From: Clostridia bacterium
GTDB lineage: Bacteria; Bacillota_A; Clostridia; Christensenellales; Aristaeellaceae
Length of the DNA stretch: 6,495 nucleotides
Direction: 5' to 3'
Assembly: GCA_017620455.1 (NCBI GenBank)
Contig: JAFZQK010000004.1
Location: forward strand, 1-6,495
The position numbers and the translations under genes were made by a program. The number at the start of each line of letters is the position of its first letter. The first letter of the stretch is position 1. Below the pieces are notes generated by a model that worked only from the letters and a program-made list of their open reading frames with translations, was not told the origin of the DNA and did no database searches. This document shows, piece after piece, positions 1 to 5,489 of this stretch.

Positions 1-371
1 CCGTTGTGGGGAATGGGCGTCACGTCCTTGATCATGGTCACGTCCAGACCGGCGGTCTGCAGGGCGCGGATGGCGGCTTCACGGCCGGAGCCGGGGCCTT
101 TCACCAGCACGTCCACAGATTTGAGGCCGAATTCCTGGCTGGCCTTGGCGGCCGTTTCGGCGGCCATCTGCGCGGCGAAGGGAGTGGACTTCTTGTTGCC
201 GCGGAAACCCATGCCGCCGGCGGAAGCCCAGGACAGGGCGTTGCCCTGCACGTCAGTGATGGTTACGATAGTATTGTTAAAGGAAGAACGGATATGCGCC
301 ACGCCGCGCTCCACGAGCTTCTTTTCACGGCGCTTGCGCGATACCTTCTTCAGCGCTTTCTTAGGAGCCAT
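1..371 (-). CDS. rpsK: 30S ribosomal protein S11, 3' end cut off
   Basis: S11 sits on the platform of the small ribosomal subunit, contacts 16S rRNA and helps shape the mRNA exit (E-site) region. The frame begins [18 protein letters not shown], the basic N-terminal tail, and continues through the conserved [10 protein letters not shown] (residues 31-40) and [10 protein letters not shown] (91-100). It runs off the window after DVTPIPHN (117-123), just before the expected GCRPPK ending. 123 codons are visible of a usual length near 130, so about the last 6 are missing because of the window edge, not because the gene is broken. The ATG at 371 is supported by GGAGGG at 381-386, 9 nt upstream. A small inverted repeat, CCCC-GATA-GGGG (390-401), lies just before this ribosome-binding site. 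The gene follows rpsM but is separated from it by an unusually long spacer. rpsD, rpoA and rplQ would be expected to follow outside the window. Confidence 0.97.
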   Translation of the reverse strand, partial: MAPKKALKKVSRKRREKKLVERGVAHIRSSFNNTIVTITDVQGNALSWASAGGMGFRGNKKSTPFAAQMAAETAAKASQEFGLKSVDVLVKGPGSGREAAIRALQTAGLDVTMIKDVTPIPHN

Positions 372-635
372 TTCTTCTATCCCTCCGAACCCCTATCGGG
401 GCGTCCTTTTGGATGTTTGCGGCAAAGCCGCTGCTGCAATGGGCCGGCTCTCCTTCCGGATTCCCGCCCTTTCTTTTTGCCTGAGCGGACGGAGGACGAT
501 GGGATTTCGCGCTTATTTTTTCTCCTGACAAGGCGGCAAGGCGCCGACGTAGCAGCGCTACGTCAAGCCGCAGCCAACGCAGTCAGGGGGAAAAGGAAGC
601 CGAAAGCCCGCGTCAAACGTCCGCGAAGGCAAAAA
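372..635. other. Long rpsM-rpsK spacer with palindromes, no gene
   Basis: These 264 nt hold no supportable coding region on either strand. rpsM and rpsK are usually separated by only a few tens of bases, so something appears to have been inserted here. The main content is the imperfect palindrome at 505-605, annotated separately. Other small structures are an inverted repeat GCGGC-AAA-GCCGC (419-431), CCCC-GATA-GGGG (390-401, minus-strand reading) and the rpsK Shine-Dalgarno site at 381-386. On the minus strand rpsM is followed directly by TAATTTTTGCC, but no GC-rich stem precedes that short T-run, so I do not call a terminator. I found no -35/-10 pair on the minus strand that I would defend as a promoter for rpsK. 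Confidence 0.7.
505..605. repeat. Imperfect ~100-nt palindrome, candidate dispersed repeat
   Basis: The core is a perfect 8-bp stem, GACGTAGC (546-553) and GCTACGTC (557-564), with a 3-nt loop. Outside it, GCGGC (533-537) can pair with GCCGC (567-571). An outer stem then pairs 517-529 with 582-594 (inner end CTGAC/GTCAG, outer end TTTT/AAAA; 13 positions, two of them G-T). Beyond that, TTTCGCGCTT (505-514) matches AAGCCGAAA (597-605) with a one-base bulge. Nested complementarity over this length is far beyond chance. There is no ORF inside and no T-run placed as in an intrinsic terminator. The form fits a REP- or MITE-like dispersed palindrome, or a structured RNA element between rpsM and rpsK. 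Its presence elsewhere in the genome cannot be tested from this window. Confidence 0.6.
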
Positions 636-1007
636 TTACTTCTTGCCTTTGCCGCCGACGGTCCGCTTGGGGCCCTTGCGGGTGCGGGCGTTCTGCTTGG
701 TGTTCTGGCCGCGGACGGGCAGGTTCCGGCGATGCCGGACGCCGCGGTAGCAGCCGATTTCCACCAGGCGCTTGATATTCAGGGAAACTTCACGGCGCAG
801 ATCGCCCTCCACCTTCAGGTGGTGTTCGATGTATTCGCGCAGCTTGCTGATTTCCGTCTCGCTCAGGTCCTTGACCCGGGTGTCGGGATTCACTTCGGTA
901 ACCTCGAGGATCTGCTTGCTCACCGTCGGACCGATGCCGAAGATGTAGGTCAAGCCCACCTCGACGCGCTTTTCTCGGGGCAGATCGACGCCCGCAATAC
1001 GTGCCAT
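636..1007 (-). CDS. rpsM: 30S ribosomal protein S13
   Basis: S13 lies in the head of the small subunit. It binds 16S rRNA, forms bridges to the large subunit and reaches the P-site tRNA with its C-terminal tail. The 123-residue product starts [14 protein letters not shown], has the helix-hairpin region [14 protein letters not shown] (21-34), and carries the signature [12 protein letters not shown] (89-100) followed by [15 protein letters not shown], a basic tail of Firmicutes type. Length is normal for the family. The frame is open upstream to 1193, but ATG at 1007 is the right start: it matches the S13 N-terminus exactly and has GGAGGT at 1019-1024, 11 nt upstream. The gene is isolated from its neighbours, with 367 nt separating it from rpmJ and 264 nt from rpsK. 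Confidence 0.97.
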   Translation of the reverse strand: MARIAGVDLPREKRVEVGLTYIFGIGPTVSKQILEVTEVNPDTRVKDLSETEISKLREYIEHHLKVEGDLRREVSLNIKRLVEIGCYRGVRHRRNLPVRGQNTKQNARTRKGPKRTVGGKGKK

Positions 1008-1374
1008 GTGGTTGTTACACCTCCAAATGATTCTGTGGTGGTGGGGCGCGCCCGGGGACGCGGGCCAAGGCGTAGATAACTTGGCTCCGCCCGCAGGCAG
1101 CCCGCCTGTTGCCGCCCGAAAGGATCGGGCCTGGGGCTGTTTGACAGCCAGCATGGTCCCGAACGGAAGAATCGCGTCCGGGCAGCCGCCCACGCAGGCA
1201 TGTCGGCAGATAAGGAATAGGGTTCCGGCCTGAAGGCGTTTCAGCGAAGGTCAACCCTTCTTCGCCATTCCGCATTCGTTTCCGGGCGAACGCCCGGCGG
1301 CCATGGGAACGCCGTCCCCGGCGTCTTTCTCAGGGAAAAAGGCGTCCGGGACGGCGCTCCCGCAGCAGGGCGGG
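1008..1374. other. Long rpmJ-rpsM spacer rich in hairpins
   Basis: This 367-nt stretch has no gene I can support. The open frames across it read as Arg/Pro/Gly-rich noise without ribosome-binding sites. It does contain many inverted repeats that the minus-strand transcript could fold. From its upstream end these are the 57-nt hairpin 1305-1361 (separate entry); CCGGGC-GTTC-GCCCGG (1282-1297); mutually exclusive stems 1246-1260 (GAAGG/CCTTC) and 1244-1265 (GCGAAG/CTTCGC); 1230-1244 (CTGAA/TTCAG); 1135-1149 (GGCTGT/ACAGCC); 1114-1130 (GCCCGA/TCGGGC); 1094-1108 (CAGGC/GCCTG); and 1064-1085 (GCCAAG/CTTGGC). The last lies about 40 nt before the rpsM Shine-Dalgarno site. GC-rich DNA gives short stems by chance, so only the long hairpin is strong. 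In E. coli a promoter and a ribosomal-protein-binding leader lie ahead of rpsM; I could not identify either here. Confidence 0.6.
1305..1361 (-). repeat. 57-nt long hairpin downstream of rpmJ
   Basis: Two 24-nt arms, 1305-1328 and 1338-1361, enclose a 9-nt loop. Read on the minus strand the arms are GGGAGCGCCGTCCC... and ...GGGACGGCGTTCCC. The outer 14 positions pair throughout with one G-U wobble. The inner 10 positions contain three mismatches and end in TTT/AAA. It begins 13 nt after the rpmJ stop codon. The minus-strand sequence after the hairpin (ATGGCCGCC...) has no T-run, so it is not a classical intrinsic terminator. It may block 3'-5' decay of the upstream transcript, mark an RNA processing site, or be an inserted palindrome. 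Confidence 0.6.
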
Positions 1375-1488
1375 TCAGCCCTGGCGCTGCTTATGCTTGG
1401 GGTTTTCGCAAATGACCATTACGCGGCCCTTGCGCTTGATGATCTTGCACTTTTCGCAGATCGGCTTCACAGAAGGACGGACTTTCAT
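1375..1488 (-). CDS. rpmJ: 50S ribosomal protein L36, zinc-binding form
   Basis: L36 is the smallest large-subunit protein and helps stabilise 23S rRNA folding. The 37-residue product begins [15 protein letters not shown] and ends KHKQRQG. It keeps the full zinc ribbon, Cys11, Cys14, Cys27 and His32, so this is the zinc-dependent (C+) form and not a zinc-free paralogue. Its length is exactly as expected. ATG at 1488 has GGAGGT at 1496-1501, 7 nt upstream. It lies 27 nt after infA in the usual order infA-rpmJ-rpsM. A large hairpin follows its stop codon. Confidence 0.97.
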   Translation of the reverse strand: MKVRPSVKPICEKCKIIKRKGRVMVICENPKHKQRQG

Positions 1489-1515
1489 GGGAATTACCTC
1501 CTTTGGGGTGTGGAA

Positions 1516-1737
1516 TCAATTCTTGCTGCGCCACGTGATGCGGCCGCGGGTCAGGTCGTAGGGGGAGAGTTCGATGGTCACTTTGTCGCCCGGATAGATC
1601 CGGATGAAGTTCATGCGCATCTTGCCGGAAATGTGGGCCATGATGCGGTGCCCGTTGGGCAGTTCAACCTGGAACATGGCATTGGGCAGCGCCTCAATGA
1701 CCTTGCCTTCCATTTCGATCACGTCGTCCTTGGACAA
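1516..1737 (-). CDS. infA: Translation initiation factor IF-1, TTG start
   Basis: IF-1 occupies the A site of the 30S subunit during initiation and works with IF-2 and IF-3. The 73-residue product is a single OB-fold (S1-like) domain. It reads [19 protein letters not shown], then [14 protein letters not shown] (34-47) and [16 protein letters not shown] (56-71), all diagnostic. The start codon is TTG at 1737, read as Met. An in-frame TAA at 1744-1746, which is the stop of the preceding gene, lies two codons upstream. The first ATG inside the frame would remove eight conserved residues. AGGGAGGG at 1748-1755, 10 nt upstream, supports the TTG. The gene is 6 nt downstream of the KOW gene and 27 nt upstream of rpmJ. 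Confidence 0.97.
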   Translation of the reverse strand: MSKDDVIEMEGKVIEALPNAMFQVELPNGHRIMAHISGKMRMNFIRIYPGDKVTIELSPYDLTRGRITWRSKN

Positions 1738-1743
1738 ATCAGT

Positions 1744-2046
1744 TTAACCCTCCCTGTTTTCTGTCGGCGCCTGCGCGCCCTTGGTCACGATGGGGTACAA
1801 TGCTTTGCGCACGTCGCTGTCCTTGAGCTGCCCCGCCCTGTATTTTTCCAGGAGCTCCGGGAACTCGTAGGGGCAGGCGGCCAGGTGCTTGCGCCGTTTT
1901 TTCTTGAGATGATCCAGCTTCCGGGCATCCCCGTCGCAGATCATCACAAAATCGGCGTCCAAATCATATAATACCACAAAGTACCTGCCTTTGTCACGCC
2001 CTTTTTTTGAAAAAACTGCGTAACCGGGCAAAATCGGCGGTTTCAC
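1744..2046 (-). CDS. KOW-domain (L14e-like) probable RNA-binding protein
   Basis: This 100-residue protein lies between map and infA, a position where many Clostridia carry a small KOW-motif protein related to archaeal/eukaryotic L14e. The N-terminal part, ILPGYAVFSKKGRDKGRYF (5-23) and then YDLDADFVMICDG (27-39), reads as a KOW-type beta-barrel. The basic segment KKKRRKH (48-54) suits RNA binding. The C-terminal third (ELLEKYRAGQLKDSDVRKAL) looks helical and acidic/basic mixed. The start is GTG at 2046: it overlaps the map stop as GTGA and has AAGGAGG at 2054-2060, 7 nt upstream. The frame is open further upstream only as a shadow of map. A role in the ribosome or translation is inferred from the domain and the location; no bacterial function is certain. 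Confidence 0.85.
   Translation of the reverse strand: MKPPILPGYAVFSKKGRDKGRYFVVLYDLDADFVMICDGDARKLDHLKKKRRKHLAACPYEFPELLEKYRAGQLKDSDVRKALYPIVTKGAQAPTENREG
1748..1755 (-). promoter_or_regulatory. Shine-Dalgarno site fixing the infA TTG start
   Basis: AGGGAGGG on the minus strand lies inside the last codons of the KOW gene and 10 nt before the TTG start of infA. With the in-frame TAA at 1744-1746 it leaves TTG at 1737 as the only reasonable start that keeps the conserved N-terminus. Its place within the upstream gene suggests the two are translated together. Confidence 0.8.
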
Positions 2047-2822
2047 GCTTCCGCCTCCTTCCAGACGGCCCCCGGAAGCGTCAGCAGCTCCGGCAGACCG
2101 TGGGGCGTCACCGCCAGGGTGTGCTCGTAATGGGCGGCGGGGGCATGGTCGTTGGTGACGATGGTCCATCCGTCCGCCAGCTGGTGCACCCGCCAGGTGC
2201 CCATGGCGATCATGGGCTCCACGCAGAAGGTCATGCAGGGGCGGATGCGCACGCCGTGGCCCGGAAACCCGAAATTGGGCACCGAAGGGTCTTCGTGCAT
2301 TTCCCGGCCGATGCCGTGGCCCGTCAGGTCCCGCACCACGCCGTAGCCATGGGCCTCGGCGTGGGACTGCACCGCGTGGCCGATATCGCCGATGCGGTTG
2401 CCGTTCACCGCGGCCCGGGCGCCCTTCCAGAAGCATTCCTCCGTGACGCGGATCAACTTCTGCCTGTCTTCGTCGATCTTCCCCACCGGAGCGGTAAAGG
2501 CGCTGTCCGCCTGCCAGCCGTCCAGGGCCAGCGTCACGTCCACGGAAATGATGCTGCCTTCCTTCAGCGTTACGTGCCTGGAGGGGATGCCGTGCACCAC
2601 CTCGTCGTCCACGGAGGCGCAGATGGAGGCGGGATACCCACAGTATCCCAGCTCCGTGGGGATGCCGCCGCCTTTGCGGATCTTTTCGTCCACGAAGGCG
2701 TTCAGATCCATGGTGGTGATGCCGGGGGAGATGAACTCCCGGGCGGCCATCAGCACGTCGTAAAGCAGATGCCCCGCGCTGCGCATTTTCGCCAGCTGAT
2801 CGGGATTCTTCAAACTGATCAT
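2043..2822 (-). CDS. map: Methionine aminopeptidase, type I
   Basis: The enzyme removes the initiator methionine from nascent proteins once deformylase has acted, working in the cytosol near the ribosome exit. The 259-residue product has the 'pita-bread' fold residues in order: His77 (HGIP), metal ligands Asp95 (SVDV) and Asp106 (ADSAFT), His169 (TGHGIG), His176 (MHEDP), Glu202 (VEPM) and Glu233 (YEHT). All five expected metal ligands are present, so it should be active. The length and lack of an N-terminal extension fit the short class Ia. ATG at 2822 overlaps the adk stop as ATGA. Only a weak GGGG precedes it, so translation is probably coupled to adk. Its own stop overlaps the start of the KOW gene by 4 nt. 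An open frame running upstream to 3077 is a shadow of adk. Confidence 0.97.
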   Translation of the reverse strand: MISLKNPDQLAKMRSAGHLLYDVLMAAREFISPGITTMDLNAFVDEKIRKGGGIPTELGYCGYPASICASVDDEVVHGIPSRHVTLKEGSIISVDVTLALDGWQADSAFTAPVGKIDEDRQKLIRVTEECFWKGARAAVNGNRIGDIGHAVQSHAEAHGYGVVRDLTGHGIGREMHEDPSVPNFGFPGHGVRIRPCMTFCVEPMIAMGTWRVHQLADGWTIVTNDHAPAAHYEHTLAVTPHGLPELLTLPGAVWKEAEA

Positions 2823-3448
2823 TTCAGCCCCAGCGCTTCCCGTACCCGGGCGTAATTGTCCTGCACGGAGGCGTCGGCCTCGCACTTCACGGTCCTGAGC
2901 AGGCCCTTCTGCTGGTAATAACTGATCAGGGGCGCAGTCTGGGCCGCATAGACGGCCAGGCGGTTCTTCACCGTTTCCGGCGCGTCGTCCCTGCGCTGCA
3001 CCAGGGGATCCCCGCAGTTGAGGCACTTGTCGCCCTTCATGGTGCTGGTGTGGTAGGTGGCCCCGCACTTGAGGCACACCCGCCGGCCGGCCAGCCGGTT
3101 GATGATCACTTCGTCGTCCAGGGCGATGTTCAGCGCCACGTCGATGCGGGCGAACTGATCCAGCGCCTCGGCCTGCTTCACCGTCCGGGGGAACCCGTCC
3201 AGGATGTAGCCGTTCTTGCAGTCGTCGGCAGCCAGGCGGTCCTTCACGATGCCGATGACCACTTCATCCGGCACCAGCTCGCCGGTGTCAATGTACCGCT
3301 TGGCGGAGAGGCCCATTTCGGTGCCCGCTTTCATGGCCTGGCGGAGCATATCGCCGGTGGAGATCTGGGGGATGCCCAGTTCGTTCATCAGCAGCTGCGC
3401 GTGGGTGCCCTTGCCGGCGCCGGGAGGGCCCAGGAAGATCAGGTTCAT
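2819..3448 (-). CDS. adk: Adenylate kinase with zinc-type LID domain
   Basis: Adenylate kinase catalyses ATP + AMP = 2 ADP and sets the adenylate energy balance. The 209-residue product has the P-loop GPPGAGKGT (7-15), the AMP-binding region STGDMLR (30-36), the DGFPRT motif (84-89) and RRDDAPETV (152-160). The LID carries Cys125, Cys128, Cys142 and Cys145, the four-cysteine zinc site common in Gram-positives. It is thus the long, zinc-stabilised form. ATG at 3448 was chosen because MNLIFLGPPGAGKGT is the canonical N-terminus and GAGGAGGTT (3455-3463) lies just upstream. The frame is open to 3565, but that extension only crosses the secY-adk spacer and its hairpin. The stop overlaps the map start. 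It follows secY as in most bacteria, but after a 109-nt spacer with a possible attenuator. Confidence 0.97.
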   Translation of the reverse strand: MNLIFLGPPGAGKGTHAQLLMNELGIPQISTGDMLRQAMKAGTEMGLSAKRYIDTGELVPDEVVIGIVKDRLAADDCKNGYILDGFPRTVKQAEALDQFARIDVALNIALDDEVIINRLAGRRVCLKCGATYHTSTMKGDKCLNCGDPLVQRRDDAPETVKNRLAVYAAQTAPLISYYQQKGLLRTVKCEADASVQDNYARVREALGLK

Positions 3449-3473
3449 ATTGCCAACCTCCTCGGTGGGATCG

Positions 3474-3527
3474 AAAAAAAACGGAGACAGGCGGGAGGAG
3501 GCTTTTGTTTCAAAAGCCCCCTCCCGC
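3474..3527 (-). terminator. Possible attenuator hairpin between secY and adk
   Basis: On the minus strand a 17-bp stem with a single G-U pair and a 3-nt AAA loop (stem arms 3511-3527 and 3491-3507) lies in the secY-adk spacer. Nine bases after the stem come eight consecutive T (3481-3474), then the adk ribosome-binding site. A stem this stable is not chance. In a strong intrinsic terminator the T-run follows the stem directly, so the 9-nt gap argues for weak or partial termination, or for a decay- or processing-blocking structure. On the plus strand no T-run follows the stem. Partial read-through would lower adk-map-infA expression relative to the ribosomal genes and secY. Confidence 0.45.
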
Positions 3528-3557
3528 ACCCACCCGGAAACCGGCTGGGTATTGAGC

Positions 3558-4829
3558 TTAGCCAAGGAAACCTTTGTAATTGCGCATCACCATCTGGCTC
3601 TCCACCTGGCGCACCGTCTCGATGGCCACGCTCACCGCGATCAGGATGGAAGAGGCGCCGAAGGGGATCTGCGCTTCAGTCCAAACCGTCAGCAGGGAGG
3701 GGATGGTGGACAGGATGGCCAGGAACAGGGCCGCGAACAGGGTCAGACGGTTGCTGGTCCTCTGCAGGAATTCCACCGTCTTGCTGCCGGTACGGATACC
3801 GGGGATGTTGCCGCCCTGCTGCTGGATATTCTTGGCGATATCCTGGGGATTGAAGGTGATGGAGGTATAGAAGTAAGAGAAGGCGATGATCAGCAGCGCG
3901 CAGACGATCATGTACCAGGGAGAAGCCTGATGCATGTTGGCCTGCCACCACTTGTAGGCCCCGCTGTTGGTGCCGAACATGGCGAAGATGGTGCCCGGGA
4001 ACGCCATGAAGGAATAGGCGAAGATCAAGGGCAGCACGCCGACGCTCAGCAGCTTGAGGGGGATGTGGGTGCTCTGGCCGCCGTACATTTTCCGGCCCAC
4101 CACGCGCTTGGCGTACTGGACGGGGATACGGCGCTCGGCCAGATCCACGAAGGTGACGATCACCAGGATGACCAGGGTGGACACCAGGATCACGGCCAGC
4201 TGGCCCACGGCCTGCATGCCGCCGCCGTTGAACACCCGCGCCAGCGTGGTGGAGATGCCGCCGGTCAGGTTGGAGATGATGCCGGCGAAGATCAGCAGGG
4301 ACACGCCGTTGCCGATGCCGTTCTTGGTGATGCGCTCGCCGATCCACATGGCCATGGCGGTGCCGCCGGCCATGATGATGCCGATGCTCACGTAGCCGTA
4401 GAAATTCTTATAGCTGTCCTTGATGGCGCCCAGGCCGGCGATGATGCCGATGGCCTGCAGGGCGGCCAGGCCCACGGTGACGTACCGGGTGATCCGGTTG
4501 ATCTTTTGCTTGCCCTCTTCGCCGCCGTCCTTCTGCAGCCGCTCCAGCGCGGGGATCGCGATGGTGAGCAGCTGCATGATGATGCTGGCGTTGATGTAGG
4601 GGCTGATGCCCATGGCCATGATGGTCGCCTGGGAGAAGGCGTTACCGGTCATCATGTTCACCAGGCCCAGCATGTCGTAGCTCTCCATGGATTTCTTCAG
4701 GATCGCCGTGTCGATGCCGGGGGCGGGGATCACGCTGACCAGACGGAACAGAAGGAGCATGAAGAACGTGTAAAGCAGCTTTTTGCGCAGCTCAGGAATG
4801 CGCCACACATTTCGCATGGTTTCCCACAT
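3558..4829 (-). CDS. secY: Preprotein translocase subunit SecY
   Basis: SecY is the central pore of the SecYEG channel, which exports unfolded proteins and inserts membrane proteins. The 423 residues show ten hydrophobic segments at about 19-36, 68-90, 115-134, 146-163, 175-193, 207-229, 256-283, 305-325, 362-383 and 389-407. Both family signatures are visible: GISPYINASIIMQLL (74-88) in the plug/second helix region and NGIGNGVSLLIFAGII (170-185) in helix 5. The cytosolic loops used by SecA and the ribosome contain AERRIPVQYAKR (231-242) and NIPGIRTG (341-348). Length is normal. ATG at 4829 lies 2 nt after the rplO stop; its Shine-Dalgarno site GAGGTGA (4837-4843) is inside rplO, so translation is likely coupled. 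The stop TAA is followed by a 109-nt spacer before adk. Confidence 0.98.
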   Translation of the reverse strand: MWETMRNVWRIPELRKKLLYTFFMLLLFRLVSVIPAPGIDTAILKKSMESYDMLGLVNMMTGNAFSQATIMAMGISPYINASIIMQLLTIAIPALERLQKDGGEEGKQKINRITRYVTVGLAALQAIGIIAGLGAIKDSYKNFYGYVSIGIIMAGGTAMAMWIGERITKNGIGNGVSLLIFAGIISNLTGGISTTLARVFNGGGMQAVGQLAVILVSTLVILVIVTFVDLAERRIPVQYAKRVVGRKMYGGQSTHIPLKLLSVGVLPLIFAYSFMAFPGTIFAMFGTNSGAYKWWQANMHQASPWYMIVCALLIIAFSYFYTSITFNPQDIAKNIQQQGGNIPGIRTGSKTVEFLQRTSNRLTLFAALFLAILSTIPSLLTVWTEAQIPFGASSILIAVSVAIETVRQVESQMVMRNYKGFLG

Positions 4830-4831
4830 CG

Positions 4832-5272
4832 TTACTTCACCTCGACTTTCCCGCCGATCGCCTCGATCTTCTGCTTCGCGGATTCGGTCACCTTATCCAC
4901 GGAAACGGTGAGCTTCTTTTCCAGCTCGCCGCCGCCCAGGATCTTGACGCCGTCCAGGGTCTTCTTGATCAGGCCCGCATCCAGCAGGGTCTGAACAGTC
5001 ACTTCGGTGCCGTCTTCGAACACGTTCAGGGCGGACACGTTGATGGCCGTGTATTCCTTGCGGTAGATGTTGGTAAAGCCGCGCTTGGGCAGGCGGCGGG
5101 TCAGGGGCATCTGGCCGCCTTCGAAGCCGGGGCGCTTGCCGCCGCCGGAGCGCGCCTTGGCGCCCTTATGGCCTTTACCGGAGGTTTTGCCCAGCTGGGA
5201 GCCTACGCCTCGGCCGAGGCGCTTCGGGGCAGTCGTCGAGCCGATAGCCGGCTGCAACTCATGCAATTTCAT
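4832..5272 (-). CDS. rplO: 50S ribosomal protein L15
   Basis: L15 is a late-assembly large-subunit protein that threads a long extended tail into 23S rRNA. The 146-residue product starts [12 protein letters not shown]. It has the Gly/Lys-rich extension [21 protein letters not shown] (17-37), then [18 protein letters not shown] (40-57) and [15 protein letters not shown] (60-74). The globular C-terminal part includes [15 protein letters not shown]. Sequence and length match Firmicutes L15 closely. ATG at 5272 has GGGAGG at 5281-5286, 8 nt upstream. It follows rpmD by 19 nt and precedes secY by 2 nt, the standard order. Confidence 0.98.
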   Translation of the reverse strand: MKLHELQPAIGSTTAPKRLGRGVGSQLGKTSGKGHKGAKARSGGGKRPGFEGGQMPLTRRLPKRGFTNIYRKEYTAINVSALNVFEDGTEVTVQTLLDAGLIKKTLDGVKILGGGELEKKLTVSVDKVTESAKQKIEAIGGKVEVK

Positions 5273-5291
5273 GGGTATGTCCTCCCTTTAA

Positions 5292-5474
5292 TTATTCGTT
5301 GACTTCCTCGACCTTCACCATGTGCTTCACACGGAAGATCTGGCCGCGGATGCAGGGGTTGTCTTCCTTCACCACGGTCTGGCCCACTTTGCGCAGGCCC
5401 AGGGCCGCCACGGTGTCCTTGTGCACCTGCAGGCTGGAGATGGGGGATTTGGTCAAAGTAATCTTCAGTTTCAT
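5292..5474 (-). CDS. rpmD: 50S ribosomal protein L30
   Basis: L30 is a small large-subunit protein of the bacterial/archaeal L30/L7e family. The 60-residue product [14 protein letters not shown]...[18 protein letters not shown]...[18 protein letters not shown] is full length and typical; the central GLRKVGQTV segment is the family hallmark. An in-frame ATG lies three codons upstream at 5483, but the AGGAGG at 5484-5489 directly abuts it. The same AGGAGG is 9 nt from the ATG at 5474, which also gives the usual N-terminus, so 5474 is chosen. Some annotation programs will report the 63-residue version. The gene lies 14 nt after rpsE and 19 nt before rplO. Confidence 0.95.
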   Translation of the reverse strand: MKLKITLTKSPISSLQVHKDTVAALGLRKVGQTVVKEDNPCIRGQIFRVKHMVKVEEVNE

Positions 5475-5483
5475 TTTCCTCAT

Positions 5484-5489
5484 CCTCCT
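5484..5489 (-). promoter_or_regulatory. Shine-Dalgarno site deciding the rpmD start
   Basis: AGGAGG on the minus strand overlaps the last base of the rpsE stop codon (TGAGGAGG). It touches the ATG at 5483, leaving no spacing, and lies 9 nt from the ATG at 5474. Spacing therefore favours 5474 as the rpmD start. The overlap with the rpsE stop suggests coupled translation. Confidence 0.8.

Noticed and set aside
517..560. Weak TTGCCG / TAAGCG pair on the minus strand as a promoter for rpsK
   Set aside because: The -10 element matches at only two positions, and the bases belong to the palindrome.
505..605. Palindrome read as an intrinsic terminator after rpsM
   Set aside because: On either strand the 3' flank of the stem is A-rich, not T-rich, so the required U-tract is missing.
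6..1079. 357-codon open frame on the plus strand
   Set aside because: It runs antisense to rpsK and rpsM and through both spacers, with a composition typical of a shadow frame.
1008..1193. N-terminal extension of S13 upstream of the ATG at 1007
   Set aside because: S13 proteins start MARIAGVD; the extension is unconserved in appearance and the proper Shine-Dalgarno site lies within it at 1019-1024.
1230..1262. TTGACC on the minus strand at about 1254-1249 as a -35 box for an rpsM promoter
   Set aside because: No TATAAT-like hexamer lies 16-18 nt downstream; the nearest, TATTCC, is about 29 nt away.
1015..1275. 86-codon minus-strand open frame ending 7 nt before rpsM, a possible leader peptide
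   Set aside because: It has no Shine-Dalgarno site before its ATG, an Arg/Pro/Gly-rich noise-like composition, and other frames are equally open in this GC-rich spacer.
2007..2855. 282-codon open frame on the plus strand
   Set aside because: It is antisense to map, which has all its catalytic residues. There is no ribosome-binding site or family resemblance.
3449..3565. N-terminal extension of adenylate kinase
   Set aside because: The canonical adk N-terminus and a strong ribosome-binding site mark 3448. The extension would translate the hairpin and overlap the end of secY.
3216..4994. 592-codon open frame on the plus strand antisense to secY and adk
   Set aside because: The translation is His/Asp/Gly-rich low-complexity text with no recognisable domain, as expected opposite a GC-rich gene. 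secY, adk and rplO on the minus strand fully explain the stretch.
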